Source of the DNA: a crenarchaeote SCGC AAA261-N23
GTDB lineage: Archaea; Thermoproteota; Thermoprotei; Gearchaeales; Gearchaeaceae
Assembly: GCA_000375685.1 (NCBI GenBank)
Contig: AQVQ01000044.1
Coordinates: 1-8,877, forward strand
Direction: 5' to 3'
DNA length: 8,877 nucleotides
Shown here: positions 1-6,606 of the stretch, one piece after another
How the letters are laid out: the number at the start of each line of letters is the position of its first letter
How positions within the stretch are numbered: position 1 is the first letter of the stretch
Notes under the pieces: model-generated
What the model was told of the DNA's origin: nothing
Databases searched by the model: none
Seen by the model: the letters and a program-made list of their open reading frames with translations, nothing else
Position numbers and translations under genes: made by a program

Positions 1-917
1 AGAGGAATAGCGACTATCAAAACGAATAGAGTAGCTACGATTTTTGAGAGTATAAGAGCTCTTTTGACATGTTCTATGCTAGGCAAAGAATCATTCAATC
101 CTATTGAATAGTAACCGACTTTCTCGAGTCTCACCCTTAAAGCTCCAGAGAAAGCTGAGATTGGATATCCAGCGTTTTTACTTTGAGTTTTCTTCGCTTC
201 CTTAAGAATTCTCTTAAAGGATTCTCTATAATCTAATTTAATGAAAAAAGAGGATAAAACTGTCAAGAAAGCTACAATCCTTGCTATAATATAATTTGTA
301 TAGGTATCTGCCTTTGCTGAAAAATATCCGAAATTTCTGTATTCACCGAAATTATAGCCAATCATAGAATCCATAGTATTTATAGCTCTGTATGAAAGAG
401 CTCCAACGATTCCAAAGATTGAATAAAAGAAGATTGCTGAACAAAACCCATCTACCATTCCCTCTGCTATGCTTTCAATAGCTGCAGAGCATATATATTG
501 TTCATTCAAATTTGAGGTATCCCTTCTTACAATTCTCTGTGTATATTTTCTAGCGTTTTCTAAATCCCCTTTTTCTAAGGATCTTATAATTGGTATAACA
601 TGCCTATCCATGGTAATCAAAGCATAACTTGTTTTTAATAAAAAAGCCAAAACTATCAGGAAAACGAAAAAAGGTAATACGTATTTGAAATAAAATACAG
701 CAAAGGAAGAAAATAGTGCTGTTGTTCCTACAACAGAAACCCAAATTACTAGGCCTGCTTTCCTCGAAAGAAAATTAAATTTTCTGAATAAACTCTCGAT
801 TTTGCTTTCAAGCATGCCCATAATTACAGTTGGATGTATGAATTTAGGAGGTTCTCCAATAATTTCATAAATGAATGATAAAGCCAAAATTGATAAAGGA
901 ATTATTGGGTCATTCAT
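1..917 (-). CDS. cbiB: Adenosylcobinamide-phosphate synthase CbiB (C-terminus cut by window edge)
   Basis: CbiB is an integral membrane enzyme that joins aminopropanol or its phosphate to the carboxyl of adenosylcobyric acid, giving adenosylcobinamide (phosphate). Reading from the ATG at 917, about 305 residues are visible without a stop, close to the usual family length of about 300-320, so only a few C-terminal residues should lie outside the window. The family start is clear: a hydrophobic segment, then IIGEPPKFIHPTVIMG (residues 19-34), matching the GEPP-x-HPV-x-MG signature. The second signature, ESIAEGMVDG (148-157), followed by ALSYRAINTMDSMIGY (about 173-188), matches the SVAEN-x-x-DG and YRA-x-NT-x-D-x-M-x-GY blocks, with Gly in place of the usual Asn after AE. 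Several hydrophobic stretches (about 53-77, 80-100 and 160-175) are membrane segments. The start overlaps the stop of the upstream aminotransferase-like gene by 8 bases, so it is the third gene of the operon and probably translationally coupled. Confidence 0.93.
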   Translation of the reverse strand, partial: MNDPIIPLSILALSFIYEIIGEPPKFIHPTVIMGMLESKIESLFRKFNFLSRKAGLVIWVSVVGTTALFSSFAVFYFKYVLPFFVFLIVLAFLLKTSYALITMDRHVIPIIRSLEKGDLENARKYTQRIVRRDTSNLNEQYICSAAIESIAEGMVDGFCSAIFFYSIFGIVGALSYRAINTMDSMIGYNFGEYRNFGYFSAKADTYTNYIIARIVAFLTVLSSFFIKLDYRESFKRILKEAKKTQSKNAGYPISAFSGALRVRLEKVGYYSIGLNDSLPSIEHVKRALILSKIVATLFVLIVAIP

Positions 918-2022
918 ATAAGAGATTTTTTATTGCATCGAAAAGCATGTTATTTTCATTTTCTTTTTTTACAGCAACCCTTATCCATTCATCATTAAGC
1001 CCTCTAAAGCTTGAACAATCTCTTACTGCTATTTTATTTTTCATCAGCAAATTCTTCAATTCCCTAGAACTAAAACCTAATGATCTGCTGTTTATTAGAT
1101 AAAAGTTTACTTCACTATCATAAACTTTGATACTAATTTTTTCGAAGGCTGCAAACATTCTATTCCTTTCTTTTTTTACATATTCTGCGGATTTTGCTAT
1201 GAAATCCTTTCTATCTAAAAGAAATTCAAGTGCAAAATTTACCAAGGAATTTATAGGCCATGGTTGCTGGTAAAGTTCAAGCTTTGAAATTACTTTTTTA
1301 TTTGATGCAACATATCCTATTCTTAGACCTGGGAGCGAAAGTATTTTTGTAAGAGATCTTATAATTACCAAGTTATCATAATTTTCTACATTTTCAATTA
1401 ATTCAACATCTTTAATGTTCTCTACAAACCAAACAAAGCTCTCATCAACGCAAACAAAGCACTTCTTCCTTTGTAATTCTAAAATAAGCTCCAATATTTC
1501 TTTAGCTTTAAAACTTTTTCCAGTAGGATTGTTCGGATTGCATAAGAAAACAACATCTCCTTCTTTAACAAATTTTTCCAATCCTTCGAAAACAGGATCA
1601 ATTCCTTCGTCAGGCAAGACTGAAAAAGTTTTGCATCCGATTCTTAATGCAGCTCTTTCATATTCACAAAATGTAGGAGAAACTACGTAGTATCTACTCC
1701 TTCTACTCTTTAAACAAAGAGCAATATCATAAATTAGCTGTGTAGCACCTGAGCCTATAACAAAGCAATCTTTTGAAATATCATGGAAACAGGATAGATA
1801 ATTCTTCGATACTTTCTTATCAATGTTAGGATAGTTTTTAAGATAATGAACATTTTCTTTAATTCTTTCAATAAGCTCAGAAGGAGGTGCTAAAGGATTT
1901 AAGTTTACACTGAAATCTAATGTCTCTCTTCCTTCTGATGAACCATGTATTGCTTCTTCCAACCTTTTTATCTGTAAAATTTTAATAGTCAATTCCAGGT
2001 CTTGCCCATTCTCCTCTTTCAA
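910..2022 (-). CDS. cobC: CobC/CobD-type PLP enzyme (threonine-phosphate decarboxylase-like)
   Basis: This is a fold-type I PLP enzyme of the histidinol-phosphate aminotransferase branch. Between cobO and cbiB it is best read as L-threonine-O-3-phosphate decarboxylase (CobD in Salmonella, CobC in Pseudomonas), which makes the (R)-1-aminopropan-2-yl phosphate arm used by CbiB. Visible motifs are DFSVNLNPLAPP (36-47), typical of the CobC/HisC N-terminus; GSGATQ (90-95) for the PLP phosphate; NPNNPTG (162-168); the ring-nitrogen Asp in VDES (D193); the Schiff-base lysine in RSLTK (K226); and PGLRIGY with the carboxylate-binding Arg (R234). The given start is a TTG that overlaps cobO by 41 bases. 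A TTG at codon 11 (position 1992) would also fit and leaves 26 residues before the DFSVNLNP block. A GAGGAG run at 2011-2016 could act in internal initiation, though it is about 18 bases from the second TTG. A plain HisC is possible by sequence alone; the context argues for cobamide synthesis. Confidence 0.88.
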   Translation of the reverse strand: MKEENGQDLELTIKILQIKRLEEAIHGSSEGRETLDFSVNLNPLAPPSELIERIKENVHYLKNYPNIDKKVSKNYLSCFHDISKDCFVIGSGATQLIYDIALCLKSRRSRYYVVSPTFCEYERAALRIGCKTFSVLPDEGIDPVFEGLEKFVKEGDVVFLCNPNNPTGKSFKAKEILELILELQRKKCFVCVDESFVWFVENIKDVELIENVENYDNLVIIRSLTKILSLPGLRIGYVASNKKVISKLELYQQPWPINSLVNFALEFLLDRKDFIAKSAEYVKKERNRMFAAFEKISIKVYDSEVNFYLINSRSLGFSSRELKNLLMKNKIAVRDCSSFRGLNDEWIRVAVKKENENNMLFDAIKNLLYE

Positions 2023-2518
2023 AAGGATGCTTTATGCTTTTCATTTCTGTAACAAGATCAGCAATCTCTATTATTTTCTCATGAGCACCCCTACCTGTAA
2101 GAACAAGATTGACTCTTTTAGGCTTAGCATTTATTAACTCCAAAACTTCTTCAACTTTAAGCAAATTGAATCTTACAGCATTATTTATCTCATCCAAAAT
2201 AACCAAATCATACTCATTCGAACAAATTACGTTTTTAGCTTCCTCGATTGCTTTCTTTGCGACTTTTAAATGTTCTTCATATGGTTTCTTGGGATGCCAA
2301 GTAACAAAGCCAATACCAAGTTTTTTGAATAATACCTGATTAGGAAATAAGCTAAATGCTTTCTCTTCGCCCGTAGGCCAGTTGCCTTTTATGAATTGAA
2401 GAATTGCAACTTTCCATCCCCTTCCAATAGCTCTTAAAGCCATACCAAATGCAGCTGTACTTTTGCCTTTGCCGTCACCTGTATAAACAATAATTAAACC
2501 TCTTTCATCATTATTCAT
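1982..2518 (-). CDS. cobO: Cob(I)yrinic acid a,c-diamide adenosyltransferase (CobO/CobA/BtuR type)
   Basis: This enzyme moves the 5'-deoxyadenosyl group of ATP onto the cobalt of a reduced corrinoid, forming the adenosylated intermediate used by the later pathway steps. The 178-residue product matches the normal length of the CobA/CobO family. Its N-terminus carries the modified P-loop YTGDGKGKSTAAFG (12-25), followed by GRGWKVAILQFIKG with the family's QFIKG block. The Walker B-like VILDEINNA, the LTGRGAH segment and the C-terminal EMK-x-x-KHPFERGEWARPGIDY complete the signature. It is the first gene of the minus-strand operon, begins with ATG at 2518, and lies about 30 bases from a TATA-like block, so the transcript is probably leaderless or nearly so. 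Its 3' end overlaps the start of the CobC-like gene. The family assignment is secure; the exact corrinoid substrate is not visible from sequence. Confidence 0.96.
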   Translation of the reverse strand: MNNDERGLIIVYTGDGKGKSTAAFGMALRAIGRGWKVAILQFIKGNWPTGEEKAFSLFPNQVLFKKLGIGFVTWHPKKPYEEHLKVAKKAIEEAKNVICSNEYDLVILDEINNAVRFNLLKVEEVLELINAKPKRVNLVLTGRGAHEKIIEIADLVTEMKSIKHPFERGEWARPGIDY

Positions 2519-2540
2519 ATATAAATAAGATTATTCATCC

Positions 2541-2552
2541 AATTTATATATT
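2541..2552. promoter_or_regulatory. Shared bidirectional TATA region between cobO and the S-component gene
   Basis: The 53-base divergent gap has one strong TATA-like block, TTTATATATT at 2543-2552, which reads as a TATA box on both strands. Its centre is about 25 bases from the ATG at 2572 (plus) and about 30 bases from the ATG at 2518 (minus). Both distances suit leaderless archaeal transcription. Overlapping boxes used separately in each direction are also possible. This is inferred from spacing; no transcription start is seen directly. Confidence 0.55.
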
Positions 2553-2571
2553 AAAAAACATTGCAAAATGT

Positions 2572-3039
2572 ATGAACAAAAGAATCAGAAATAGAAGCTT
2601 AATCGTTAGCAGAATTGGAATATTCACAGCTTTAGCAGTGGTGGGTTCTTTCATAACAATTCCTAGTCCTGTTTCAACAATAGCCTTAGATTCAACAGCT
2701 GGATACTTTTGTGCTTTGAACTTTGGTGAATATGAAGCTACGATAGTTTTCTTTCTAGGTCACATAGCTACCTCCATTGTTCATGGTTTTCCTCTAGGAC
2801 TTCTTCATATTCCTATTGCATTAGGATTAGCCCTTCAGGGATTCATAATGAATAAGATATCGAAAATTAGCAAACTTTTATCCACTTTTATAGGAATCAT
2901 TATCAATACAGGATTAGTTGTAATTGCTCTACCTGTTTTAGGTTTAGCAGGAACTATAGCATTAATTCCTTACTTGGCTTTTGCATCTGCCATAAACGCT
3001 TTCATAGCTTACTTTGCAACAAAGGTTTTAAGAAGATGA
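2572..3039 (+). CDS. ECF transporter S-component-like membrane protein, possibly for a cobamide precursor
   Basis: This 155-residue, very hydrophobic protein has a short basic N-terminus (KRIRNR) followed by about five to six membrane segments: roughly 13-32, 42-65, 70-92, 100-122, 124-140 and the end before the basic tail KVLRR. The pattern of a first helix beginning near IGIFTALAVVG, a loop IPSPVSTIALDSTAGY, then a helix with GHIATSIVHGFPLG resembles the substrate-binding S components of energy-coupling factor importers. I infer this from overall shape and motif resemblance, not from a decisive signature. No ECF ATPase or T component is in the window, so shared A and T subunits would have to come from elsewhere. 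Divergent placement from cobO with a shared promoter points to a cobamide-related ligand such as a corrinoid, alpha-ribazole or dimethylbenzimidazole. The ATG at 2572 is favoured over the out-of-frame ATG at 2568. It could instead be an unrelated small permease. Confidence 0.65.
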   Translation: MNKRIRNRSLIVSRIGIFTALAVVGSFITIPSPVSTIALDSTAGYFCALNFGEYEATIVFFLGHIATSIVHGFPLGLLHIPIALGLALQGFIMNKISKISKLLSTFIGIIINTGLVVIALPVLGLAGTIALIPYLAFASAINAFIAYFATKVLRR

Positions 3040-3144
3040 CCAATAGTTTTATCAAATGAATAAATTTTGAATTTATTGATTAAAAAGATTATCCGCTTTC
3101 TAAATTCTTTTCTTAGTAAACAATGAAACTTTCAATTAAAGGTA

Positions 3145-3156
3145 AGAATAAATAAG
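3145..3156 (+). promoter_or_regulatory. TATA-like box for the family 2 glycosyltransferase
   Basis: AGAATAAATAAG is centred about 28 bases before the ATG at 3178, the usual spacing for a leaderless archaeal gene, and no Shine-Dalgarno sequence precedes the start. The 138-base gap from the previous gene otherwise shows only T-rich runs, for example TTCTTTTCTT near 3106-3115, that could end the upstream transcript. Confidence 0.4.
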
Positions 3157-3177
3157 TTTGTTTTAAAATTAAACTTA

Positions 3178-4443
3178 ATGCTGATGGAAATATTGCTTTT
3201 CATAATAATATTCATTCCTATCGTATGGGCTGTTTATAATTTTCCTGTAATTATAGTAGGCTTGGGGAAATACTTGATCAGCAAAGAAGAAAATGAATAC
3301 GAATATAGTAATAATTTACCAAAGGTCTCTATAATAATTCCTGCAAAGAATGAGGAAAAAGTTATAGGAAGGACTCTAGACGCGGTTCTAAGATTAAACT
3401 ATCCTTCTGATAAAACCGAGATAATAATAGTTGAAGATGGATCGAAAGATAGAACACCTGAAATATGTGAAGCCTATGCAAAAAATTATCCTGAAAAAAT
3501 AAAATTCATAAGAAAAAAAGAATCGAATGGCAAGCCTGCAGCCTTGAATTATGCTTTAAAATTTGCTGAAGGAGACATAGTTGCTATTTTTGATGCAGAT
3601 ACAATTCCTAGCAGAAATGCCTTACTTAAGGCATCAAAATACTTCAAAGAAGAAAACATCGTTGCAGTTCAAGGAAAAATTTTCAACATAAATCCAAACC
3701 AAAACTTCCTAACTAAGTATGTTTCATATCAAATAAAATTCCAATATGAAATTTACATGAAGGGAAAAGATACAATGGGACTTTTTGTTCCTTTGAACGG
3801 AACTTGCTATTTTATAAAGAGAAATACTTTATTGCAAGTAGGTGGATGGGATGAAAACCATTTATCTGAAGATACTGAGCTAGCTGTTAGATTGACGGAA
3901 AAAGGATTTAAAATTAAATATGCTTCAGATATTGTTGCTTGGCAAGAGACGCCATCTAAAGTAGGAGTTTTCTTTAAGCAAAGAGTTAGATGGTATAGAG
4001 GAACGATGGAAGTAGGATTAAAATATTATAGAATACTTAGAAAGATTAGCTTAAAAGCAATAGATGCTGAAATGACTTTGGCAGGACCTTACATAATGAT
4101 TATAACATTTACTTGCTATCTAATAGGATTTTCAACAATTTTCTTCTCTTACGGCGAATTTACAATAACGTTAATGTTTAGAATTTTCTTCCTTGTTTAT
4201 ACTTTGGCAATACTAGTATTTGGAATTTTTCTTGCTTTGTTCTCAAACTTAAAAGAAACAAAGGATAACTTTTGGATTTTTTACAGCTTCTTCTACTGGT
4301 TTTTACAAAATTTCATTGCAATATATGCTTTAGCACAGATAATACTAAGAAGGAAAAAAATTTGGTATAAAACTGAAAAAGAAGGTATTATAACAGACTT
4401 TAATATATTTAAAAAGAGCTTTCATGTATTAAAAACTAATTAA
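3178..4443 (+). CDS. Membrane-bound processive family 2 glycosyltransferase (cellulose/hyaluronan synthase-like)
   Basis: This 421-residue enzyme has a GT-A domain facing the cytoplasm between membrane helices, as in processive beta-glycosyltransferases. An N-terminal helix (about 4-30) leads to PKVSIIIPAKNEE (48-60). Catalytic motifs are all present: D87 in VEDGSKD, the metal-binding DAD (139-141), the ED of LSEDTELAVRL (E231-D232) and QRVRW (Q268 to W272), which is the QxxRW acceptor/processivity motif. The C-terminus has about three further helices (roughly 291-313, 325-352 and 360-388), followed by a basic tail. It probably polymerises a nucleotide-sugar, such as a hexose or N-acetylhexosamine, into an exported polysaccharide; the sugar cannot be told from sequence. 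A second ATG lies two codons in (3184), so the start could be either. It stands alone at the left edge of the repeat-bearing region, upstream of the two GT4 genes. Confidence 0.92.
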   Translation: MLMEILLFIIIFIPIVWAVYNFPVIIVGLGKYLISKEENEYEYSNNLPKVSIIIPAKNEEKVIGRTLDAVLRLNYPSDKTEIIIVEDGSKDRTPEICEAYAKNYPEKIKFIRKKESNGKPAALNYALKFAEGDIVAIFDADTIPSRNALLKASKYFKEENIVAVQGKIFNINPNQNFLTKYVSYQIKFQYEIYMKGKDTMGLFVPLNGTCYFIKRNTLLQVGGWDENHLSEDTELAVRLTEKGFKIKYASDIVAWQETPSKVGVFFKQRVRWYRGTMEVGLKYYRILRKISLKAIDAEMTLAGPYIMIITFTCYLIGFSTIFFSYGEFTITLMFRIFFLVYTLAILVFGIFLALFSNLKETKDNFWIFYSFFYWFLQNFIAIYALAQIILRRKKIWYKTEKEGIITDFNIFKKSFHVLKTN

Positions 4444-4471
4444 AAATAAAAATTTTGAATCTTAACTAATT

Positions 4472-4703
4472 ACATAAGTGAAAGCCTACTACTTAAGGGC
4501 GTGATGAATGGATCTAAATATCTTAGAATTAATTTTCTCTTAAGAAATTCAGCGACACTTCCCTTAAGCTCTATCAAAGCTTAAAGGGACTTAAGGAGGA
4601 GCAATAAGTACACAACAAACTTTTATATTTGTTTTTCAATGAGGACCTCCATTTAATTCTTATAACTCAGGCGTTAAAGATACTTTTCGATTTTATAAGT
4701 AAA
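4472..4703 (+). pseudogene. Copy 1 of an unrecognised repeated gene family (5' half only, disrupted)
   Basis: This stretch aligns with copy 2 (8081-8400) and with the reverse strand of copy 3 (4906-5252). Shared landmarks, in order, are an upstream GTGAAAG (4479-4485), a TATA-like CTAAATATC (4514-4522), AAATTCAG (4545-4552) and a coding-like block reading SLKLYQSLKGLKEEQ, then a TAA stop, then a block with FFNEDLHL. The latter corresponds to LLNEGLLL in copy 3. The alignment continues weakly through ACTCA...GAT.CTTTT to about 4703 and then stops, so the 3' half is missing. There is no ATG at the expected start and an in-frame stop interrupts it. The span also contains a 10-bp hairpin (4561-4588). 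I do not recognise the protein family. Confidence 0.6.
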
Positions 4704-4720
4704 TCTTAATTTACTTATAA
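4693..4720. repeat. Perfect 12-bp inverted repeat with 4-base loop
   Basis: TTATAAGTAAAT (4693-4704) and ATTTACTTATAA (4709-4720) are exact reverse complements around the spacer CTTA. The left arm overlaps the last recognisable bases of gene-family copy 1, and the right arm abuts the TATA-like TTTAAATATT (4721-4730) of the ATPase remnant. It could be an operator, a rearrangement scar or an RNA hairpin; it is AT-rich (21 of 24 arm bases are A or T), so chance is not excluded. Confidence 0.7.
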
Positions 4721-4750
4721 TTTAAATATTGGTAAATCAAAATTAACCAA

Positions 4751-4906
4751 TTGCAAAAGGAATTCATAGAAAGGTATAACGAGTGGTGGTTTAGTGGAAA
4801 GATTAGAAAGAAATTAGCTCTACCTTTCAAAAGATACGCTTTCCCTAAAATTCTAGATAGTTTAAAAGAAAGACAAATTTTGATAATAACCGGCCTAAGA
4901 AGAATT
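4751..4906 (+). pseudogene. N-terminal remnant of an archaeal AAA_14-type ATPase, cut before the P-loop
   Basis: The 52 residues from the TTG at 4751 include KEFIERYNEWWFSGKI, PFKRYAF and RQILIITGLRRI. This is the start of the archaeal ATPase family (AAA_14, often with DUF4143) whose members continue from GLRR straight into VGKTT, the Walker A motif. Full proteins of this kind are several hundred residues. Here the homology ends at I52 (4906), after which nine unrelated residues (ADILTALEG) and a stop come from the antisense strand of gene-family copy 3. Without the P-loop it cannot bind ATP. A TATA-like TTTAAATATT at 4721-4730 is still correctly spaced about 25 bases upstream of the TTG, so the fragment may still be transcribed. 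I could not find the missing part elsewhere in the window. Confidence 0.8.
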
Positions 4907-5252
4907 GCTGACATCCTCACTGCCCTAGAAGGTTGAGGGTTACACTTCTAGAGAAGCTTATTAGTTTCCAGCATTGATTCGTAGCTACATCTTTCATTTG
5001 CTGGAATTTTATAGCTCAGAGCTTCCCCCATTTTATCTTGTCCTGAATAAAAGGATCCTTCATTAAATGAGTTGCTAACAAAAATCTGGATTCTAATAAT
5101 AATCCTTCATTCAATAATTGTAATACTGAATACTCTTTTTTAGTATCATTAAGCCCTTTATCTAACTTAGGAAGAATATCCGAATGTCCTAAAAGATTAT
5201 AAAAAATATTAAATCAGTTAATCCATAAAAAAGTAGCTTTCACTAGTTTGTA
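4906..5252 (-). pseudogene. Copy 3 of the unrecognised repeated gene family (most complete, with stops)
   Basis: On the minus strand the 58 codons from 5192 to 5019 read openly, beginning LGHSDILPKLDKGL and including EYSVLQLLNEGLLLESRF and THLMKDPFIQDKIKWGKL, then stop at 5018-5016. In another frame the protein-like reading resumes with IPANERCSYESML and NKLL, a stop, then CNPQPS. There is no ATG or GTG in frame before residue 1, and a TGA lies just upstream. Copy 2 has the same blocks: EHSVSQL, LLNEG and, after its own stop, PVNERYSYKSML. The 5' flank retains GTGAAAG (complement at 5237-5243) and an AT-rich TATA-like region. The original protein was probably around 90-110 residues, helical and Leu/Glu/Lys-rich. 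The family is unknown to me; a PaREP- or HEPN-like small protein is a guess only. Confidence 0.6.
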
Positions 5253-5288
5253 AATTAAACTTTGCTATATAATAAAAGGATAGTCTAC

Positions 5289-5304
5289 AATAAAGCTAAA
5301 ATAG
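5289..5304 (+). promoter_or_regulatory. Weak TATA-like region for the first GT4-like gene
   Basis: AATAAAGCTAAAATAG is centred about 30 bases before the ATG at 5328 and is the only plausible TATA-like sequence at the right distance. It lies in the gap divergent from gene-family copy 3. No Shine-Dalgarno sequence precedes the start. Confidence 0.3.
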
Positions 5305-5327
5305 AAATGCTAGGAAATTTTTATTGA

Positions 5328-6485
5328 ATGCTCAGGATCTTAATAGCTCCTTCAAATACTCTAATTGATCCCAACTACGGTAGTGAAGCAACCTGGACTT
5401 ACGACATTATAAATTATGTATCAGAATTTCATAAAATAATCGCAATTGTTGGAAGAACAACGGCAAAAATTAATAATGCTGTTATCATAGAAACTGGAAA
5501 TACTAAAAGAGACATGTTTAATGTCTTGCTGTTTTATTTTAAAATATATTTAATTGGTTCAAAATTCATTAATGATGTAGATATTCTTCATCATATGTTC
5601 TTATCTTCTACACGCTCACAAATAAACCCTTTAGCTAAGTATGCAAAGAGATTTATTATAGGGCCAATACAATTTGACTTTTCATATACACAAATAGAAG
5701 AGAATATGATTAATTCAACTGTAAAAAAATTTTCTAAGATTTATGGATTAATAACTAAAAAATATAAAATTAAAGTCTTAGAGAAAGCTAATACTCTAAT
5801 ATTTGATGCATATAAAACATTTGATATTTTAAAGAAGAATTTTAGCTTTATTGACTTTAAAAACAAGATAGTTAAAATAATTCCTCCTCATATAGATACA
5901 GATTTATTTACTTACGCAGAACCTTTAAAAAAGGATCATTACGAATTACTTACAGTTGGACAGCTTATAAAAAGAAAAGGAATTGATTTAATAATTCGCT
6001 CTTTAAAGATTCTGCAAAAAGAAGGATTTAATGTGGTGTTAAAAATTCGTGGAGAAGGTCCTCAGAGAAAATATCTAGAAATGCTTGCTAAGAAGCTAGA
6101 CCTGAATAACGTAATTTTTCAGGAAAGAGTATCAAGAAAAGAATTAGTAAACTTGTATAAAAGTTGCGATATATATGTTCATTCTTCTTATGCTGAAACA
6201 ATTCCGACAGCTATCAGAGAGGCAATGAGCGTAGGCAGACCTATCGTTACTACGAATGTAGGTGTTATCGATGAATATTTGAAAAATGGAGAAAATGGTT
6301 TTCTAATAAATGAAAGAGATGAGTACGATTTTGCAGAAGCAATAGCTAAACTTTTATCTGACGAAACGCTTAGAGTGAAAATAGGATTAAATAATAGAGT
6401 ATGCGCTTTAGAAAAGTTCTCCTTAAAGAAATTAATTAAAGAATGGCTTAAAGTTTACGAAGATACCTATGAGAAATTTCCTTAA
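5328..6485 (+). CDS. GT4-like retaining glycosyltransferase (GT-B fold)
   Basis: This 385-residue protein has a typical GT-B layout with no signal peptide or membrane helix, so it acts in the cytoplasm or at the inner membrane face. The N-terminal acceptor half begins MLRILIAPSN with DPNYGSEATW, a Gly-rich turn like those of family 4 enzymes. The C-terminal nucleotide-sugar half starts near ELLTVGQLIKRKGID (206-220), where K215 to G218 match the R/K-x-x-KG region, followed by RGEGPQRKYL (241-250). The E-x7-E motif is ETIPTAIRE (E290 and E298), followed by AMSVGRPIVTT and NGENGFLI. It probably adds one sugar from a nucleotide donor to a lipid-linked glycan, polysaccharide or N-glycan precursor; donor and acceptor are not predictable here. 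A second GT4-like gene follows 121 bases downstream on the same strand, apparently with its own promoter. Confidence 0.9.
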   Translation: MLRILIAPSNTLIDPNYGSEATWTYDIINYVSEFHKIIAIVGRTTAKINNAVIIETGNTKRDMFNVLLFYFKIYLIGSKFINDVDILHHMFLSSTRSQINPLAKYAKRFIIGPIQFDFSYTQIEENMINSTVKKFSKIYGLITKKYKIKVLEKANTLIFDAYKTFDILKKNFSFIDFKNKIVKIIPPHIDTDLFTYAEPLKKDHYELLTVGQLIKRKGIDLIIRSLKILQKEGFNVVLKIRGEGPQRKYLEMLAKKLDLNNVIFQERVSRKELVNLYKSCDIYVHSSYAETIPTAIREAMSVGRPIVTTNVGVIDEYLKNGENGFLINERDEYDFAEAIAKLLSDETLRVKIGLNNRVCALEKFSLKKLIKEWLKVYEDTYEKFP

Positions 6486-6571
6486 AAATAGTTGTTAATA
6501 AATTAATGTATTTCCTTTATTTGATTTGTAATTGAAAACATAAAGAATTATATTATGGTTCTTCAAATAAC

Positions 6572-6585
6572 TTAATAAAAATTTA
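6572..6585 (+). promoter_or_regulatory. TATA-like box for the second GT4-like gene
   Basis: TTAATAAAAATTTA lies about 22-35 bases before the ATG at 6607, the expected spacing for a leaderless archaeal transcript. It suggests that this gene can be transcribed separately from the one before it. The T-rich run near 6508-6521 could end the upstream transcript. Confidence 0.45.
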
Positions 6586-6606
6586 ACATAATTTTATCAT
6601 GCAGTT

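Noticed and set aside
875..1102. 75-codon open frame on the plus strand
   Set aside because: It lies antisense to the conserved C-terminal part of the CobC-like gene and the start of cbiB, and shows no protein features of its own.
1415..1690. 91-codon open frame on the plus strand
   Set aside because: It is antisense to the PLP-enzyme core (NPNNPTG and VDES motifs) and is explained by the codon bias of that gene.
2109..2339. 76-codon open frame on the plus strand
   Set aside because: It is antisense to conserved cobO sequence and has no independent support.
4501..4560. GTGATGA resembling box C of a C/D box guide RNA
   Set aside because: No box D (CTGA) or C'/D' pair stands at a suitable distance, and copy 2 has GAGATGA and copy 3 lacks it, so the motif is not conserved.
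4561..4588. Hairpin CCCTTAAGCT / AGCTTAAAGGG, considered as a noncoding RNA or riboswitch
   Set aside because: Copies 2 and 3 do not preserve the pairing by compensating changes, while the protein reading is retained, so coding ancestry explains the block better.
4711..4920. 69-codon open frame on the minus strand
   Set aside because: It is the antisense of the ATPase remnant, entered from the end of gene-family copy 3.
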